In this document: in pieces, positions 16,889 through 26,880 of the stretch
Layout of the letters: each line of letters opens with the position of its first letter
How positions within the stretch are numbered: the stretch's first letter is position 1
Assembly: GCF_029323795.1 (NCBI RefSeq)
Contig: NZ_CP119758.1
Location: forward strand, 1,178,001 to 1,242,000
DNA length: 64,000 nt
Source: Zobellia alginiliquefaciens
Lineage (GTDB): Bacteria; Bacteroidota; Bacteroidia; Flavobacteriales; Flavobacteriaceae
Direction of reading: 5' to 3'
The notes under the pieces: model-generated
The model's input: only the letters and a program-made list of their open reading frames with translations
Databases searched by the model: none
What the model was told of the DNA's origin: nothing
Translations under genes and position numbers: made by a program

Positions 16889-18640
16889 CTATTGTTTCTT
16901 GTTGTTTAATAATTTTGCCTGACCGGCCCAATCGTCTCTTTGTGCTCTTCCTGGGAAAGATTCGGTTATTGAATCTAACAAATCATACTCTCTATTGGTC
17001 ATTCTTGCCACCTGAGCAAAAGTGAATATTCCAATTTCATTAAGAGTAGCTTCCATTTGCGGACCTACGCCTTTAATCTGCTTAAGGTCATCGGCCGTTT
17101 CCTTAGTTGCATCAAACTTACCAATAGCACTCAAGAGCTCAGAAACACTTTCTGTAGTGTCTTGTTTTGGTACAACCTCACCCATTAATACATCGTCAGT
17201 AATAACCTCTTCTTTGGTTTCAGTTTCGGTCAATTTTGTAATTGTATACAAAGGCTGACCTGCATCTCTCAATTTCTTATACTTACTTCCTGATGACTTC
17301 AAGATAGATTTAACTTCCGCCTGAGCAATTACAGGGAACGTTCTAGCATATAGAAGGAACAATACAAAGAAGAATCCAATAGTACCTACAAAGATTCCTA
17401 TATCTACAAATGTTGGAGAGAACATTGTCCAAGAGGATGGAAGGTAATCACGGTGAAGCGACGTAACGATAATCACAAAACGCTCAAACCACATTCCTAT
17501 GTTCACTACAATAGAAATAGCGAAGGAAAACATAATACTAGTCCTCAATTTCTTGAACCACATAAACTGTGGAGAAAATACATTACACGTCATCATTGAC
17601 CAGTATGCCCACCAGTAAGGACCAGTTGCTCTATTCAAGAACGCATACTGTTCGTATTCCACCCCAGAATACCACGCCATGAAAAGCTCGGTTATATAGG
17701 CACAACCTACAATAGAACCTGTTAACATAATTACGATGTTCATTAATTCTATATGCTGAACAGTAATATATGCTTCTAAATGACACACTTTACGCATAAT
17801 AATCAAAAGCGTGTTCACCATTGCAAATCCTGAGAAGATAGCCCCTGCAACAAAGTATGGAGGGAATATAGTTGTATGCCACCCAGGAATTACCGAAGTA
17901 GCAAAGTCAAAAGATACAATCGTATGCACGGAAAGTACAAGTGGCGTAGCCAAACCAGCTAAAACCAAAGACACTTCTTCAAAACGTTGCCAATCTTTAG
18001 CACGACCACTCCAACCAAAACTCAATAATCCGTATATTTTCTTTTGGAACGGCAGTATTGCTCTATCACGCAACATTGCAAAATCAGGAAGTAAACCTGT
18101 CCACCAGAAAACCAATGATACTGATAAATACGTTGAAATGGCAAATACATCCCAAAGCAATGGAGAGTTGAAGTTCACCCAAAGCGAACCGAATTGGTTA
18201 GGAATAGGCAATACCCAGTACGCCAACCAAGGACGACCCATGTGAATAATTGGAAAAAGACCCGCCTGAACAACAGAGAAGATAGTCATTGCCTCTGCGG
18301 AACGGTTAATTGCCATTCTCCATTTCTGACGGAACAACAACAGTACCGCTGATATCAATGTACCTGCGTGACCAATACCTACCCACCAAACAAAGTTAGT
18401 AATATCCCAAGCCCAGTTAACAGACTTGTTCAGTCCCCATGTTCCAATACCTGTAGAGACTGTATAAATAATACAACCGATACCCCAAAGAAATGCCACT
18501 AAGGCAATAGAAAACACAATCCACCAATGCTTATTAGCCCTACCCTCAACTGGAGCGGCTATATCCACACTAACATCATGGTAGCCTTTATCCCCAATAA
18601 CTAAGGGCTTTCGTATAGGTGCTTCGTAATGCGACGCCAT
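16889..18640 (-). CDS. actC: Alternative complex III quinol-oxidising membrane subunit ActC with helix-hairpin-helix tail
   Basis: ActC is the NrfD/PsrC-type subunit that carries the menaquinol site next to the ActB iron-sulfur domain. The membrane part (about 1-470) shows NrfD-family segments (WWVGIGHAGTLISAVLLLFR, HMGRPW, FVAGAIFSGFAMVNTLL) and about 10 helices. The usual protein ends near 470-480 residues; this one continues to 583. Residues about 517-583 form a soluble domain with a helix-hairpin-helix motif (LKQIKGVGPQMEATLNEIGI) and a conserved W-xx-QAK ending, strikingly like the tail of ribosomal protein S2 in this window. Its role here is unknown. It follows actB after 35 nt and precedes actD by 2 nt. 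Confidence 0.93.
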   Translation of the reverse strand: MASHYEAPIRKPLVIGDKGYHDVSVDIAAPVEGRANKHWWIVFSIALVAFLWGIGCIIYTVSTGIGTWGLNKSVNWAWDITNFVWWVGIGHAGTLISAVLLLFRQKWRMAINRSAEAMTIFSVVQAGLFPIIHMGRPWLAYWVLPIPNQFGSLWVNFNSPLLWDVFAISTYLSVSLVFWWTGLLPDFAMLRDRAILPFQKKIYGLLSFGWSGRAKDWQRFEEVSLVLAGLATPLVLSVHTIVSFDFATSVIPGWHTTIFPPYFVAGAIFSGFAMVNTLLIIMRKVCHLEAYITVQHIELMNIVIMLTGSIVGCAYITELFMAWYSGVEYEQYAFLNRATGPYWWAYWSMMTCNVFSPQFMWFKKLRTSIMFSFAISIVVNIGMWFERFVIIVTSLHRDYLPSSWTMFSPTFVDIGIFVGTIGFFFVLFLLYARTFPVIAQAEVKSILKSSGSKYKKLRDAGQPLYTITKLTETETKEEVITDDVLMGEVVPKQDTTESVSELLSAIGKFDATKETADDLKQIKGVGPQMEATLNEIGIFTFAQVARMTNREYDLLDSITESFPGRAQRDDWAGQAKLLNNKKQ

Positions 18641-18675
18641 ATAATTCTATTATAGTTGTTTACTTAAATACGGTT

Positions 18676-21600
18676 TTATGCTTCGTTCGTGTTTCTCACC
18701 TTCACGTGATAGAACACATTTGGCTTAGTTCCCACATGCTCCAATAAATGGTACATACGATCACTTTCTGCTAACTTGGAAACTTCACTTTCCTTATCAT
18801 TAACATCACCAAAGATTATAGCTCCTGTGCTACATGAAGCAGAACAAGCCGTTTGAAACTCTTCATCCTTTACCGGACGACCGTCTCTCTTAGCATCTAA
18901 GATAGACTTCTGAGTCATCTGAATACACATTGAACATTTTTCAATTACCCCTCTAGAACGAACATTTACATCTGGGTTCAATACCATTTTACCCAAATCG
19001 TTGTTCATGTGGTAATCAAACTCATCGTTGTTGTTATACAAGAACCAGTTGAATCTACGAACTTTATAAGGACAGTTGTTAGCACAGTATCTTGTACCTA
19101 CACAACGGTTATATGCCATATGGTTCTGACCTTGACGGCTATGCGATGTTGCCGCAACCGGACAAACCGTTTCACACGGCGCATGATTACAATGTTGACA
19201 CATCACAGGCTGGAAAGCCACTTGAGGATTAGCCGCTGGATGCTCCAACTCACCAAAACCACCTAATGAACCATTATCACCAGAAAGACCATCAAACCCA
19301 TCCTTCTTAATATTATCACCTTCAAAAGTATCTTCCGAAGAGTAGTATCTATCAATACGCAACCAGTGCATATCCCTACTCTTTCTAACCTCTTCTTTAC
19401 CGACAACAGGAACATTGTTCTCCGCATGACAAGCAATAACACAAGCCCCACAACCGGTACAAGCATTTAAATCGATTGACATATTGAAATGATGACCAAT
19501 AGTACGATCAAATCCATCCCATAAATCTACAGATGTTGCAGGCACCTCTTGGTGGTCTAATGATACCACAGGCACTTCATTCCACTCTGCGTGATCCTTT
19601 GTATTGAAAATCTCTAAAGTAGTCTCTTTAATGATATCCCCTCTACCCATTAAGGTCTTATGCAACTGAATACAAGCAAATTCATGCATTCCAGAAGCCT
19701 TCTCTATGGTAGCAGCTTGTACGCTGTTAAAATCTTGATATAAAGGATACGCATTTACACCAGTTTGCATTTCTGATTTCATACCTACTTTTCTTCCGTA
19801 ACCGAAAGAAAGACCGATAGAACCAATAGCTTGACCAGGTTGAATAATTACAGGAACATTATTAACAGTAACACCATTAACAGTAACATTGGCATAACTA
19901 CCATCCAAACCACCATTAGCCACATGCTCGTTCACAAAACCTAAACGCTCCGCATCCGCTTTGGAAACGGTAACATAGTTATCCCAAGATACTCTAGTTA
20001 CAGGATCCGGAAACTCTTGCAACCATGGATTGTTTGCCTGTTGACCAGCACCCATACCCGTTTTAGGATACAAAGTAAGCTCAACACCACCTCCACTAGT
20101 AGCGTTAACCAGACTACTAATTGCCGTAGCAACCGGAATTCCCGCTTGAGCAGTAACCTCCTCAACCACATTAGCCTCAACAGCTTCTTTATCTATTGCA
20201 GCTGAAGCGGCATTCTCAGGATCCGCATCAGAAGACATAGCCACACCTGAAGCAGAATAAACTCCATCATGAAGCGCTTTATTCCAATCGTTCCCAGCCA
20301 AGATAGACTGAGACCAAGTTTCTTTTACGTATTCGTAATATGATTTATCGCTACCCAACCATTTCAATAAAGCCGTCTGAAACTGTCTTGTATCAAAAAG
20401 CTCCTTGATAGTAGGCTGCATTAAACTGAACTGCCCTTTCTTAACTTGAGTATCACCCCAAGATTCCAAGAAATGATTTGCAGCTGCCGTATACTGGGCT
20501 ACTTCCGTAGTTTCGTTCCAATTATTGGAAAACACAACCGAAAGACCCACTTTCTCAATACCTTCTTTAAAGTCGGCCGCATTTGGCAAAGTAAACATAG
20601 GATTCACCCCATCTACTAACAACGCACCAACTTTACCTGCTTTCATGTCAGAAATCAACTTCTGAACCGCCTTAACATTTCCCTGCCTAACATAACGAGG
20701 AGAAGCAGCATCATATGCTTTACTGCCTAACATTTCGTTAATAGCCAAAACAACTGTCTGGGCATTTATATCATCAAGACCTGTAACAACTACAGCCCCT
20801 GTTTTATTCTTTCTAATTTCAGCAGCTACGTCATCAATAGTTTTCTGAACATTCTCCGAAAGTTCACCACCAACACTGGTTCCGTTCAATTTAGCATATA
20901 ATTGAGCTAAAGCTATTTTCTGCTGCATTGGCGTTAAAGGCACACGCTTGTCGGCGTTCGCGCCACTTAAGCTCATGTTAGCCTCAAACTGTACGTGACG
21001 GGACATCTTACCATTTTTAGGCACCCTACCCTTTGCGTAACCACCATCATAGTTCCCTCCTTGCCAATCTCCCAAGAAATCAGCACCAAAAGAAACTATC
21101 AAATCTGCTTTTTCAAAATCATAATCAGCTAAGGCACGCTCACCATATTTTACCTCATAAGCGCTAGCTGCAGCATCTTCAGATATAGCGTCATAAACCA
21201 CATGGTTTACATTACTATACTCTGCTTTTAAATCACCAATCAATCTATCCGTAGACGGACTAGCATATGTTTGCGTCAACAAAGCAATCTGCTGACCAGA
21301 ATTTTTAAGACTACCCAACTTAGCTTTTACAGCAGCATCTAAAGCAGACCAATCCGTAGGCTCTCCGTTTGCCATAGGCCCCTGCAAACGCGTACTATCG
21401 TACAAAGACAGGACAGATGCCTGAACCCTAGCGTTAGCAGAACCAGCAACTTTGGCCTCCTTATTGTTTTCAACCTTAATAGGACGACCTTCCCTAGTCT
21501 TAATAAGAATACTTGCAAAGTCAAAACCGTTCGCTATGGTAGTTGCATAATAATTAGCAACACCAGGAACAATATTTTCCGGCTGAACAACATAAGGAAT

Positions 21601-21834
21601 AGATTTATGCACAGGTCCTTCACAAGCAGCCAATGAAGCCGCCGCAGTACTAAAACCAACATACTTAAGGAAATCCCTTCTATTAGTAGATGTAGCGGAT
21701 AGACTTTCTTTATCACCCAAAAAATCATCTACGGGAATTTGCTCAACAAACTCGTTCTGTCTTAGCGTCTCAACAATGGAATCGTTCGGATTTAATTCCG
21801 CCTCGTTTTTCCAATATTTTTTGTTTGATGCCAT
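18676..21834 (-). CDS. actB: Alternative complex III iron-sulfur subunit ActB
   Basis: The large periplasmic subunit of alternative complex III, 1,052 residues. The N-terminal two thirds is a molybdopterin-oxidoreductase fold which in this family binds no cofactor. The last third is a four-cluster ferredoxin-like domain, with ligands in CTGCGACVIACHAENN, CQHCNHAPCETVCPVAA, CVGTRYCANNCPYKVRR and CSMCIQMTQ plus later cysteines. Export is by a late twin-arginine signal (NRRDFLKYVGFSTAAASLAAC, about 52-72) ending in a possible lipobox. Electrons from quinol at ActC should pass through these clusters to the ActA hemes. It lies 33 nt after actA. Confidence 0.94.
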   Translation of the reverse strand: MASNKKYWKNEAELNPNDSIVETLRQNEFVEQIPVDDFLGDKESLSATSTNRRDFLKYVGFSTAAASLAACEGPVHKSIPYVVQPENIVPGVANYYATTIANGFDFASILIKTREGRPIKVENNKEAKVAGSANARVQASVLSLYDSTRLQGPMANGEPTDWSALDAAVKAKLGSLKNSGQQIALLTQTYASPSTDRLIGDLKAEYSNVNHVVYDAISEDAAASAYEVKYGERALADYDFEKADLIVSFGADFLGDWQGGNYDGGYAKGRVPKNGKMSRHVQFEANMSLSGANADKRVPLTPMQQKIALAQLYAKLNGTSVGGELSENVQKTIDDVAAEIRKNKTGAVVVTGLDDINAQTVVLAINEMLGSKAYDAASPRYVRQGNVKAVQKLISDMKAGKVGALLVDGVNPMFTLPNAADFKEGIEKVGLSVVFSNNWNETTEVAQYTAAANHFLESWGDTQVKKGQFSLMQPTIKELFDTRQFQTALLKWLGSDKSYYEYVKETWSQSILAGNDWNKALHDGVYSASGVAMSSDADPENAASAAIDKEAVEANVVEEVTAQAGIPVATAISSLVNATSGGGVELTLYPKTGMGAGQQANNPWLQEFPDPVTRVSWDNYVTVSKADAERLGFVNEHVANGGLDGSYANVTVNGVTVNNVPVIIQPGQAIGSIGLSFGYGRKVGMKSEMQTGVNAYPLYQDFNSVQAATIEKASGMHEFACIQLHKTLMGRGDIIKETTLEIFNTKDHAEWNEVPVVSLDHQEVPATSVDLWDGFDRTIGHHFNMSIDLNACTGCGACVIACHAENNVPVVGKEEVRKSRDMHWLRIDRYYSSEDTFEGDNIKKDGFDGLSGDNGSLGGFGELEHPAANPQVAFQPVMCQHCNHAPCETVCPVAATSHSRQGQNHMAYNRCVGTRYCANNCPYKVRRFNWFLYNNNDEFDYHMNNDLGKMVLNPDVNVRSRGVIEKCSMCIQMTQKSILDAKRDGRPVKDEEFQTACSASCSTGAIIFGDVNDKESEVSKLAESDRMYHLLEHVGTKPNVFYHVKVRNTNEA

Positions 21835-21867
21835 ACTTTCTATGTAATTAGCTACTTTCTAGTTCGA

Positions 21868-23232
21868 TTAATAATGACACTTTCCACATTCAAGCCCGCC
21901 CATTTGCGCAGCCGTCAACTTTTCAACACCATATTTCTTGGAAAGCTCGGTATGAATTTTTTCGTAGTAAGCATTACCCTCTACCTTAATTTCTGTTTCT
22001 CTGTGACAGTTAATACACCACCCCATTGTTAATGGAGAATATTGATACATTATCTCCATCTCCTCTACAGGACCGTGGCATTGCTGACATTCAATACCGG
22101 CGACACTTACGTGCTGTGAGTGATTGAAGTATGCGAAATCAGGCAAATTATGAATACGCACCCATTCCACTGGCTGACTTTCGCCAGTATATTTTTGATT
22201 TTCCTCATCCCAACCAACGGCGGCATAAAGCTTTTTAATCTCCTTATTATAATCAACTCCATATTCGCGCTTACCCTCTTCCAAGGTCTCATCAGCAACT
22301 TGATAGATTGATTTATGACAGTTCATACACACATTAAGCGCAGGAATACCAGAAGTCTTGGACACACGTGCAGAAGAATGACAATACTTACACTCAATTT
22401 TATTATCACCAGCATGTATACGATGCGAATAATGTATTGGCTGAATTGGCTGATACCCTTGATCAACACCAACCTGCATCATCCAACCATATGCAAAATA
22501 AGCACTACCTAACAACAAGAATATAACCGTCACCAAAACCAAAAACTGATTTTTAGCAAATGCCTTCCATAGTGGCAATCTCTTTTCTGACTCCTCAACT
22601 TCCAAAACAACCCCGTTGGCCTCCGCTATTCTTCTTAGTGTTTTATTCACCAAGAACAACATAACGACCAACAGACCAAAAACAACAGCCAAGGCACCCA
22701 AAACAATCTCGTTCGATATCCCTCCAGAAGCAGAAGCAGTTGCACCGGCCTCACCACCTGCCGCAGCAGCTGGAGCAGCGGTTTTTGGAGGAGCGGAAGT
22801 ATAGGCTAAAATATTGTCAATATCCTCATTGGACAATGTTGGAAACGGCGTCATTGCCGCCTGGTTATACTCAGCATACACCTTATTGGCATAAGAATCC
22901 CCAGAAGAAATCATACCCGGACTATTCTTAATCCACCTGTATAACCAATCACGATCCAAACCTTCATCTTCAGCCAACCTTTCCTCAACATTCGCCAAAG
23001 CAGGTCCGGTCATTTTACGATTTAGAGAGTGACATGCCGCACAATTCTGATTGAATAACGCTTTACCTTTTGCCGGATCTCCCGCCGAATCACCAGAACT
23101 TGCCGCCTCAGTAGCAGCTTCATCCGCAGTGCCGCCATCTTGAGCAGATATAGAAACGGAAAATAATAGTAAAACAAATAGAGTTAAACCTAAAACTTTA
23201 GAAATCGAATGGCGGTACGGAACCTTTTTCAT
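21868..23232 (-). CDS. actA: Alternative complex III multiheme cytochrome c ActA with extra N-terminal monoheme domain
   Basis: The multiheme cytochrome of alternative complex III. I prefer ATG 23232, which begins a normal signal peptide (MKKVPYRHS... to SISAQ); an ATG at 23274 would lengthen the n-region by 14 residues and cannot be excluded. Six CxxCH motifs are present: CAACH in an N-terminal cytochrome c domain, then after an Ala/Pro/Gly linker and a transmembrane helix CKYCH, CMNCH, CQQCH, CINCH and CGKCH. The last five form the pentaheme ActA core; the first is an added monoheme domain that could deliver electrons to the oxidase encoded downstream. It is the first gene of the act-cox operon. 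Confidence 0.93.
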   Translation of the reverse strand: MKKVPYRHSISKVLGLTLFVLLLFSVSISAQDGGTADEAATEAASSGDSAGDPAKGKALFNQNCAACHSLNRKMTGPALANVEERLAEDEGLDRDWLYRWIKNSPGMISSGDSYANKVYAEYNQAAMTPFPTLSNEDIDNILAYTSAPPKTAAPAAAAGGEAGATASASGGISNEIVLGALAVVFGLLVVMLFLVNKTLRRIAEANGVVLEVEESEKRLPLWKAFAKNQFLVLVTVIFLLLGSAYFAYGWMMQVGVDQGYQPIQPIHYSHRIHAGDNKIECKYCHSSARVSKTSGIPALNVCMNCHKSIYQVADETLEEGKREYGVDYNKEIKKLYAAVGWDEENQKYTGESQPVEWVRIHNLPDFAYFNHSQHVSVAGIECQQCHGPVEEMEIMYQYSPLTMGWCINCHRETEIKVEGNAYYEKIHTELSKKYGVEKLTAAQMGGLECGKCHY

Positions 23233-23320
23233 ATGAATCTTATTTCTATCGACATCTTGGCACGATAATTTCATTTAGAGAAATACTTGTATTAATTCTT
23301 ATCAGTGCTAAAATCGAAGG

Positions 23321-23328
23321 CAAAAATA
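23321..23328 (-). promoter_or_regulatory. Promoter -7 box for the act-cox operon
   Basis: Minus-strand TATTTTTG fits TAnnTTTG and is the only good match upstream of actA, leaving a leader of about 40 or 80 nt depending on which ATG is used. No clear -33 TTG is present, so this is a moderate call. Confidence 0.4.
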
Positions 23329-23427
23329 CGTAATAGTCTTTATTTTGTAAATGTTAACGGATTGATAATTCTTAATTTATAACTGTTCTAAATAGTGAGG
23401 TATTCCGCAATTTGACTAGGAATAAAC

Positions 23428-23435
23428 TACTTTTG
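23428..23435 (+). promoter_or_regulatory. Promoter -7 box for the SPOR-domain gene
   Basis: TACTTTTG matches TAnnTTTG exactly and lies 33 nt before the ATG at 23469. It lies inside the longer reading frame that begins with TTG at 23412, which argues that the ATG is the real start. Confidence 0.5.
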
Positions 23436-23468
23436 TGTAAAATATTAAAACCCAATTATTTCACTACA

Positions 23469-23840
23469 ATGAAGACATTTTTTGTACTTAGCTTAACCCT
23501 AGCTTCTTTAACATTTGGGCACGCCCAACAGGGTCAAATCAACGTTGAACAAGACGAAAAGATTACAGATTTAATCGAAATATACAAGACTTCAAATGAA
23601 AGTTCCGATTATTATCGCATTCAAGTAGGGTTTGGATCTTACAGCAAAGCTCAAAATATACAGGCCAATGTAGAACAAGATTTCCCAGATTTACCCTCTA
23701 AAATAGATTTTGATTCCCCAACATACCGAGTAAGGGTCGGACGGTTCAAAAACAAATTAGATGCCGAAAGGAAATTTAATGAAGTCCGAAAAAAATATCC
23801 GGATGCGATGTTACTAAAACCAAAAAAATCGACCCGTTAA
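23469..23840 (+). CDS. Small exported SPOR-domain protein
   Basis: A 123-residue exported protein with a signal peptide (MKTFFVLSLTLASLTFGHAQ) followed by one SPOR domain (about 50-115: YYRIQVGFGSYSKAQNIQAN... YRVRVGRFKNKLDAERKFNE). SPOR domains bind denuded glycan strands of peptidoglycan, usually at the division septum. There is no partner domain, so it may be a periplasmic septal peptidoglycan binder; that is inference. The ATG at 23469 is chosen because it starts the signal peptide and has a TACTTTTG box upstream. The TAA stop lies in the loop of the terminator shared with the convergent infB gene. Confidence 0.85.
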   Translation: MKTFFVLSLTLASLTFGHAQQGQINVEQDEKITDLIEIYKTSNESSDYYRIQVGFGSYSKAQNIQANVEQDFPDLPSKIDFDSPTYRVRVGRFKNKLDAERKFNEVRKKYPDAMLLKPKKSTR

Positions 23841-23853
23841 GGTCGATTTTTTT
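23822..23853. terminator. Bidirectional terminator between the SPOR gene and infB
   Basis: A 13-bp stem, ATCGACC core with A-run on one side and T-run on the other, and a 6-base loop. It works for both convergent genes. The stop codon of the SPOR gene is inside the loop, so its last codons form one arm of the stem. Confidence 0.9.
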
Positions 23854-23876
23854 TTGCTCTATATTATTTGAATATC

Positions 23877-26759
23877 CTATTTGGACTTCAACTTCTTTTT
23901 AACCTCTACCTCTTTGAAGGCTTCTACTATATCACCTTCTACTATATCATTGTAATTCTTAAGCTGAAGACCACAATCATATCCTTTAGCAACTTCCTTA
24001 ACATCATCTTTGAAACGTTTTAGAGAAGTTAACTCACCTGTATACACAACCACACCATCTCGTATAAGACGTATGCCCGCATTACGGAAAATCTTACCGT
24101 TCGTAACCATACAACCAGCAATCGTACCCACTTTGGATATTTTAAAGGTCTCCCTAATCTCTGCGGTACCCGTAATTTCCTCTTTGATCTCAGGAGAAAG
24201 CATTCCCTCCATTGCATCTTTAAGGTCATTAATAGCATCGTAAATTATAGAGTACATTCTGATATCGATTTCCTCTTTCTCCGCTACATCTCTTGCATTA
24301 CCCATTGGCCTTACATTAAAGCCAATAATAATAGCATCCGACGCCGAAGCCAACAACACATCAGATTCAGTAATAGCACCTACACCTTTGTGTATGATGT
24401 TTACTTGTATTTCTTCCGTTGATAATTTCTGGAACGAATCCGTCAATGCTTCCACAGAACCATCAACATCACCCTTCAGGATAATATTAAGTTCCTTAAA
24501 GTCACCTAACGCAATACGTCGTCCAATTTCATCAAGCGTAATGTGACGCTGAGTTCTAACCGACTGCTCACGTTGCAACTGTGAACGTTTAGTAGCAATC
24601 TGTTTTGCTTCCCTCTCATCTTCCAACACGTGGAATTTATCACCAGCCTGTGGCGCTCCGTCCAGACCCAAAATAGATATTGGTGTAGCCGGGCCTGCTT
24701 CTTTAACGCCATTACCGCGTTCATCCTGCATTGCCTTAACCTTACCACTATTTGTACCGGCCAAAACGTAATCCCCAATTTTAAGAGTTCCTCCTTGAAC
24801 CAATATTGTAGAAACATAACCTCGACCTTTATCTAAAAAGGCCTCAACAACAGTACCGTTGGCCATTTTATTAGGATTGGACTTAAGCTCTAACAATTCC
24901 GCTTCAAGTAATACTTTTTCCAGTAATTCCTTTACACCCTGACCTGTTTTTGCCGAAATATCATGAGACTGTATCTTACCACCCCAATCTTCAACCAACA
25001 AGTTCATTTGAGCCAGACCGTCTTTAATCTTCTCTGGATTTGCCGTTGGCCTATCAACCTTGTTTATTGCAAACACAATAGGAACACCCGCAGCTTGCGC
25101 GTGACTTATTGCTTCTTTTGTTTGAGGCATGATCGCATCATCTGCAGCAATAACAATAACCGCTATATCCGTAACTTGGGCACCCCTAGCACGCATTGCG
25201 GTAAACGCCTCGTGACCCGGTGTATCTAAAAATGTAATTTTCTGACCACCCTCCAGAGTAACTCCGTATGCACCAATGTGCTGTGTAATTCCACCGCTTT
25301 CACCAGCAATTACATTAGCTTCCCTAACATAATCCAGCAAAGATGTTTTACCGTGATCCACGTGACCCATTACCGTAACAATAGGTGCGCGTGATTCCAA
25401 GTCTTCCGGATTATCAGCTTCAACCTCTATTGATTCTTCAAGATCAGCGGTAACGAACTCAACCTCGTAACCAAACTCATCAGCAACAATGGACAGTGTT
25501 TCAGCATCAAGGCGTTGGTTCATGGTTACCATAATACCAAGTGACATACAGGCCGAAATAATTTCGGTAGTACCCACACCCATCATCGTAGCAACTTCTC
25601 CAACGGTTACAAACTCCGTAACCTTCAATACCTTACTTTCTAATTCTTGCTGTTCAAGATCCTTTTCAGTCTGTTGACGGTGCTGATCTCTTTTATCCCT
25701 TCTATACTTAGCTCCTTTACCCTTCTTAGATTTACCTTGTAATTTCTCCAAGGTTTCTCTAATCTGTTTTTGTACGTCTTCCTCAGTAGGCTCTACTTTT
25801 GGCGCACCATAACGTGGGTTTCCGCCTCCGCCGCCTTTTCTGGCTGCAGGGCCGGTACCGCGAGGTCTTGGCGCATTGCTTTTATTTCCACCACTTCCTG
25901 GACTACTAACTATACGTCTTCTACGTTTCTTACGGTCCCCACCTGCATCTGAACCAGTTTTAGGCTCTTCCTTCTTCTTTTTAGGCTTATTGAACTGAGA
26001 AAGATCAATCTTGGCTGTAATTTTAGGTCCGCTAAGTTTCTTGTATTTTGTAGTTAAGACGCCATCGTCTTTTTTCTCTTCGGGAGATTCAGCACCAGCT
26101 TCTGCAGCTGGTTTTGCTTCTTCTACTTTTTCCGGAGCTTTCTCTTCTGGCTTAACTTCTGCTGCCTTAGGAGCTTTAGGCGTTTTAGGTTTGTCAACAT
26201 CGATTTTACCTATGACCTTAAGCTTTTTTCTAGGCTTTTCTTCAACCTTTGGCTCTTCTACCTTAGGTTCTTCCGTTACCTTATTAGATGGCTCAACCTC
26301 TTTTGGTTTTTCAACCTCGGGAGCAACTTCTTTTTCTACTTTCTTTTCTTCGGAAACAGGAGCAGGAGCATCTTTTGGTTTCTTATCTGCATCAAGGTCT
26401 ATCTTACCGACAGTTTTAGGACCCTGAAGTTCAACTTTACCCAATAAAGTTTTCTCTTCTGCTGCCGCTGCACGTCTTTCCCTTGCCAAACGTCTTTCTT
26501 CTTGCTCTTGCTCTAATTGCAATCGCAAAGCCTCTTTTTCCTTTCGCTTCTCTTCACCTACTTCTTTAGAGGCGACTTTTTTGCTCTTATCGGTCTGAAA
26601 TTCTCCTTGAAGCACTTCATAAACCTCATCGGAAATCTTTGTAGTAGGTCGCGCATCGATCTCATGCCCTTTAGAGGCAAGGAAATCAACAGCCCTATCC
26701 AAAGAAATATTAAACTCTTTGAGGACCTTATTAAGCCTAATTTTTGCAATGTCTGCCAT
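23877..26759 (-). CDS. infB: Translation initiation factor IF-2
   Basis: IF-2 places initiator fMet-tRNA on the 30S subunit and promotes subunit joining with GTP hydrolysis. The 960 residues comprise an N-terminal helical motif (about 1-50), a long low-complexity Lys/Glu/Pro/Ala segment (about 55-350) rich in K-P-K and V-E-E-P repeats, and the conserved G domain with [30 protein letters not shown] and NKVDRP. Domain II and the C-terminal fMet-tRNA-binding domains follow. It is the third gene of the rimP-nusA-infB operon, 121 nt after nusA, the usual bacterial arrangement. Confidence 0.97.
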   Translation of the reverse strand: MADIAKIRLNKVLKEFNISLDRAVDFLASKGHEIDARPTTKISDEVYEVLQGEFQTDKSKKVASKEVGEEKRKEKEALRLQLEQEQEERRLARERRAAAAEEKTLLGKVELQGPKTVGKIDLDADKKPKDAPAPVSEEKKVEKEVAPEVEKPKEVEPSNKVTEEPKVEEPKVEEKPRKKLKVIGKIDVDKPKTPKAPKAAEVKPEEKAPEKVEEAKPAAEAGAESPEEKKDDGVLTTKYKKLSGPKITAKIDLSQFNKPKKKKEEPKTGSDAGGDRKKRRRRIVSSPGSGGNKSNAPRPRGTGPAARKGGGGGNPRYGAPKVEPTEEDVQKQIRETLEKLQGKSKKGKGAKYRRDKRDQHRQQTEKDLEQQELESKVLKVTEFVTVGEVATMMGVGTTEIISACMSLGIMVTMNQRLDAETLSIVADEFGYEVEFVTADLEESIEVEADNPEDLESRAPIVTVMGHVDHGKTSLLDYVREANVIAGESGGITQHIGAYGVTLEGGQKITFLDTPGHEAFTAMRARGAQVTDIAVIVIAADDAIMPQTKEAISHAQAAGVPIVFAINKVDRPTANPEKIKDGLAQMNLLVEDWGGKIQSHDISAKTGQGVKELLEKVLLEAELLELKSNPNKMANGTVVEAFLDKGRGYVSTILVQGGTLKIGDYVLAGTNSGKVKAMQDERGNGVKEAGPATPISILGLDGAPQAGDKFHVLEDEREAKQIATKRSQLQREQSVRTQRHITLDEIGRRIALGDFKELNIILKGDVDGSVEALTDSFQKLSTEEIQVNIIHKGVGAITESDVLLASASDAIIIGFNVRPMGNARDVAEKEEIDIRMYSIIYDAINDLKDAMEGMLSPEIKEEITGTAEIRETFKISKVGTIAGCMVTNGKIFRNAGIRLIRDGVVVYTGELTSLKRFKDDVKEVAKGYDCGLQLKNYNDIVEGDIVEAFKEVEVKKKLKSK

Positions 26760-26880
26760 AAATACTTTCTCCTAATTCTCTTTAATCCTTGCTAATATAA
26801 TAGAACTCCAATAGGTTTTACATCCTAACACATTAGCAGAATTTTCCGCTAAAGTATTAAAACCCGTGACGAGTTCATAG

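Noticed and set aside
16887-16931. Upstream start extending actD into actC
   Set aside because: It would overlap the end of actC and add 15 residues unrelated to DUF3341 proteins; the ATG 2 nt after the actC stop fits better.
23930-23965. Near-perfect tandem repeat of about 17 nt
   Set aside because: It encodes the repeated IVEGDIVE in the conserved C-terminal part of IF-2, so it is explained by protein sequence.
26011-26427. 138-residue Ser/Gly/Phe-rich frame opposite infB
   Set aside because: It mirrors the Lys/Glu/Pro low-complexity linker of IF-2 read backwards; no promoter or family resemblance.
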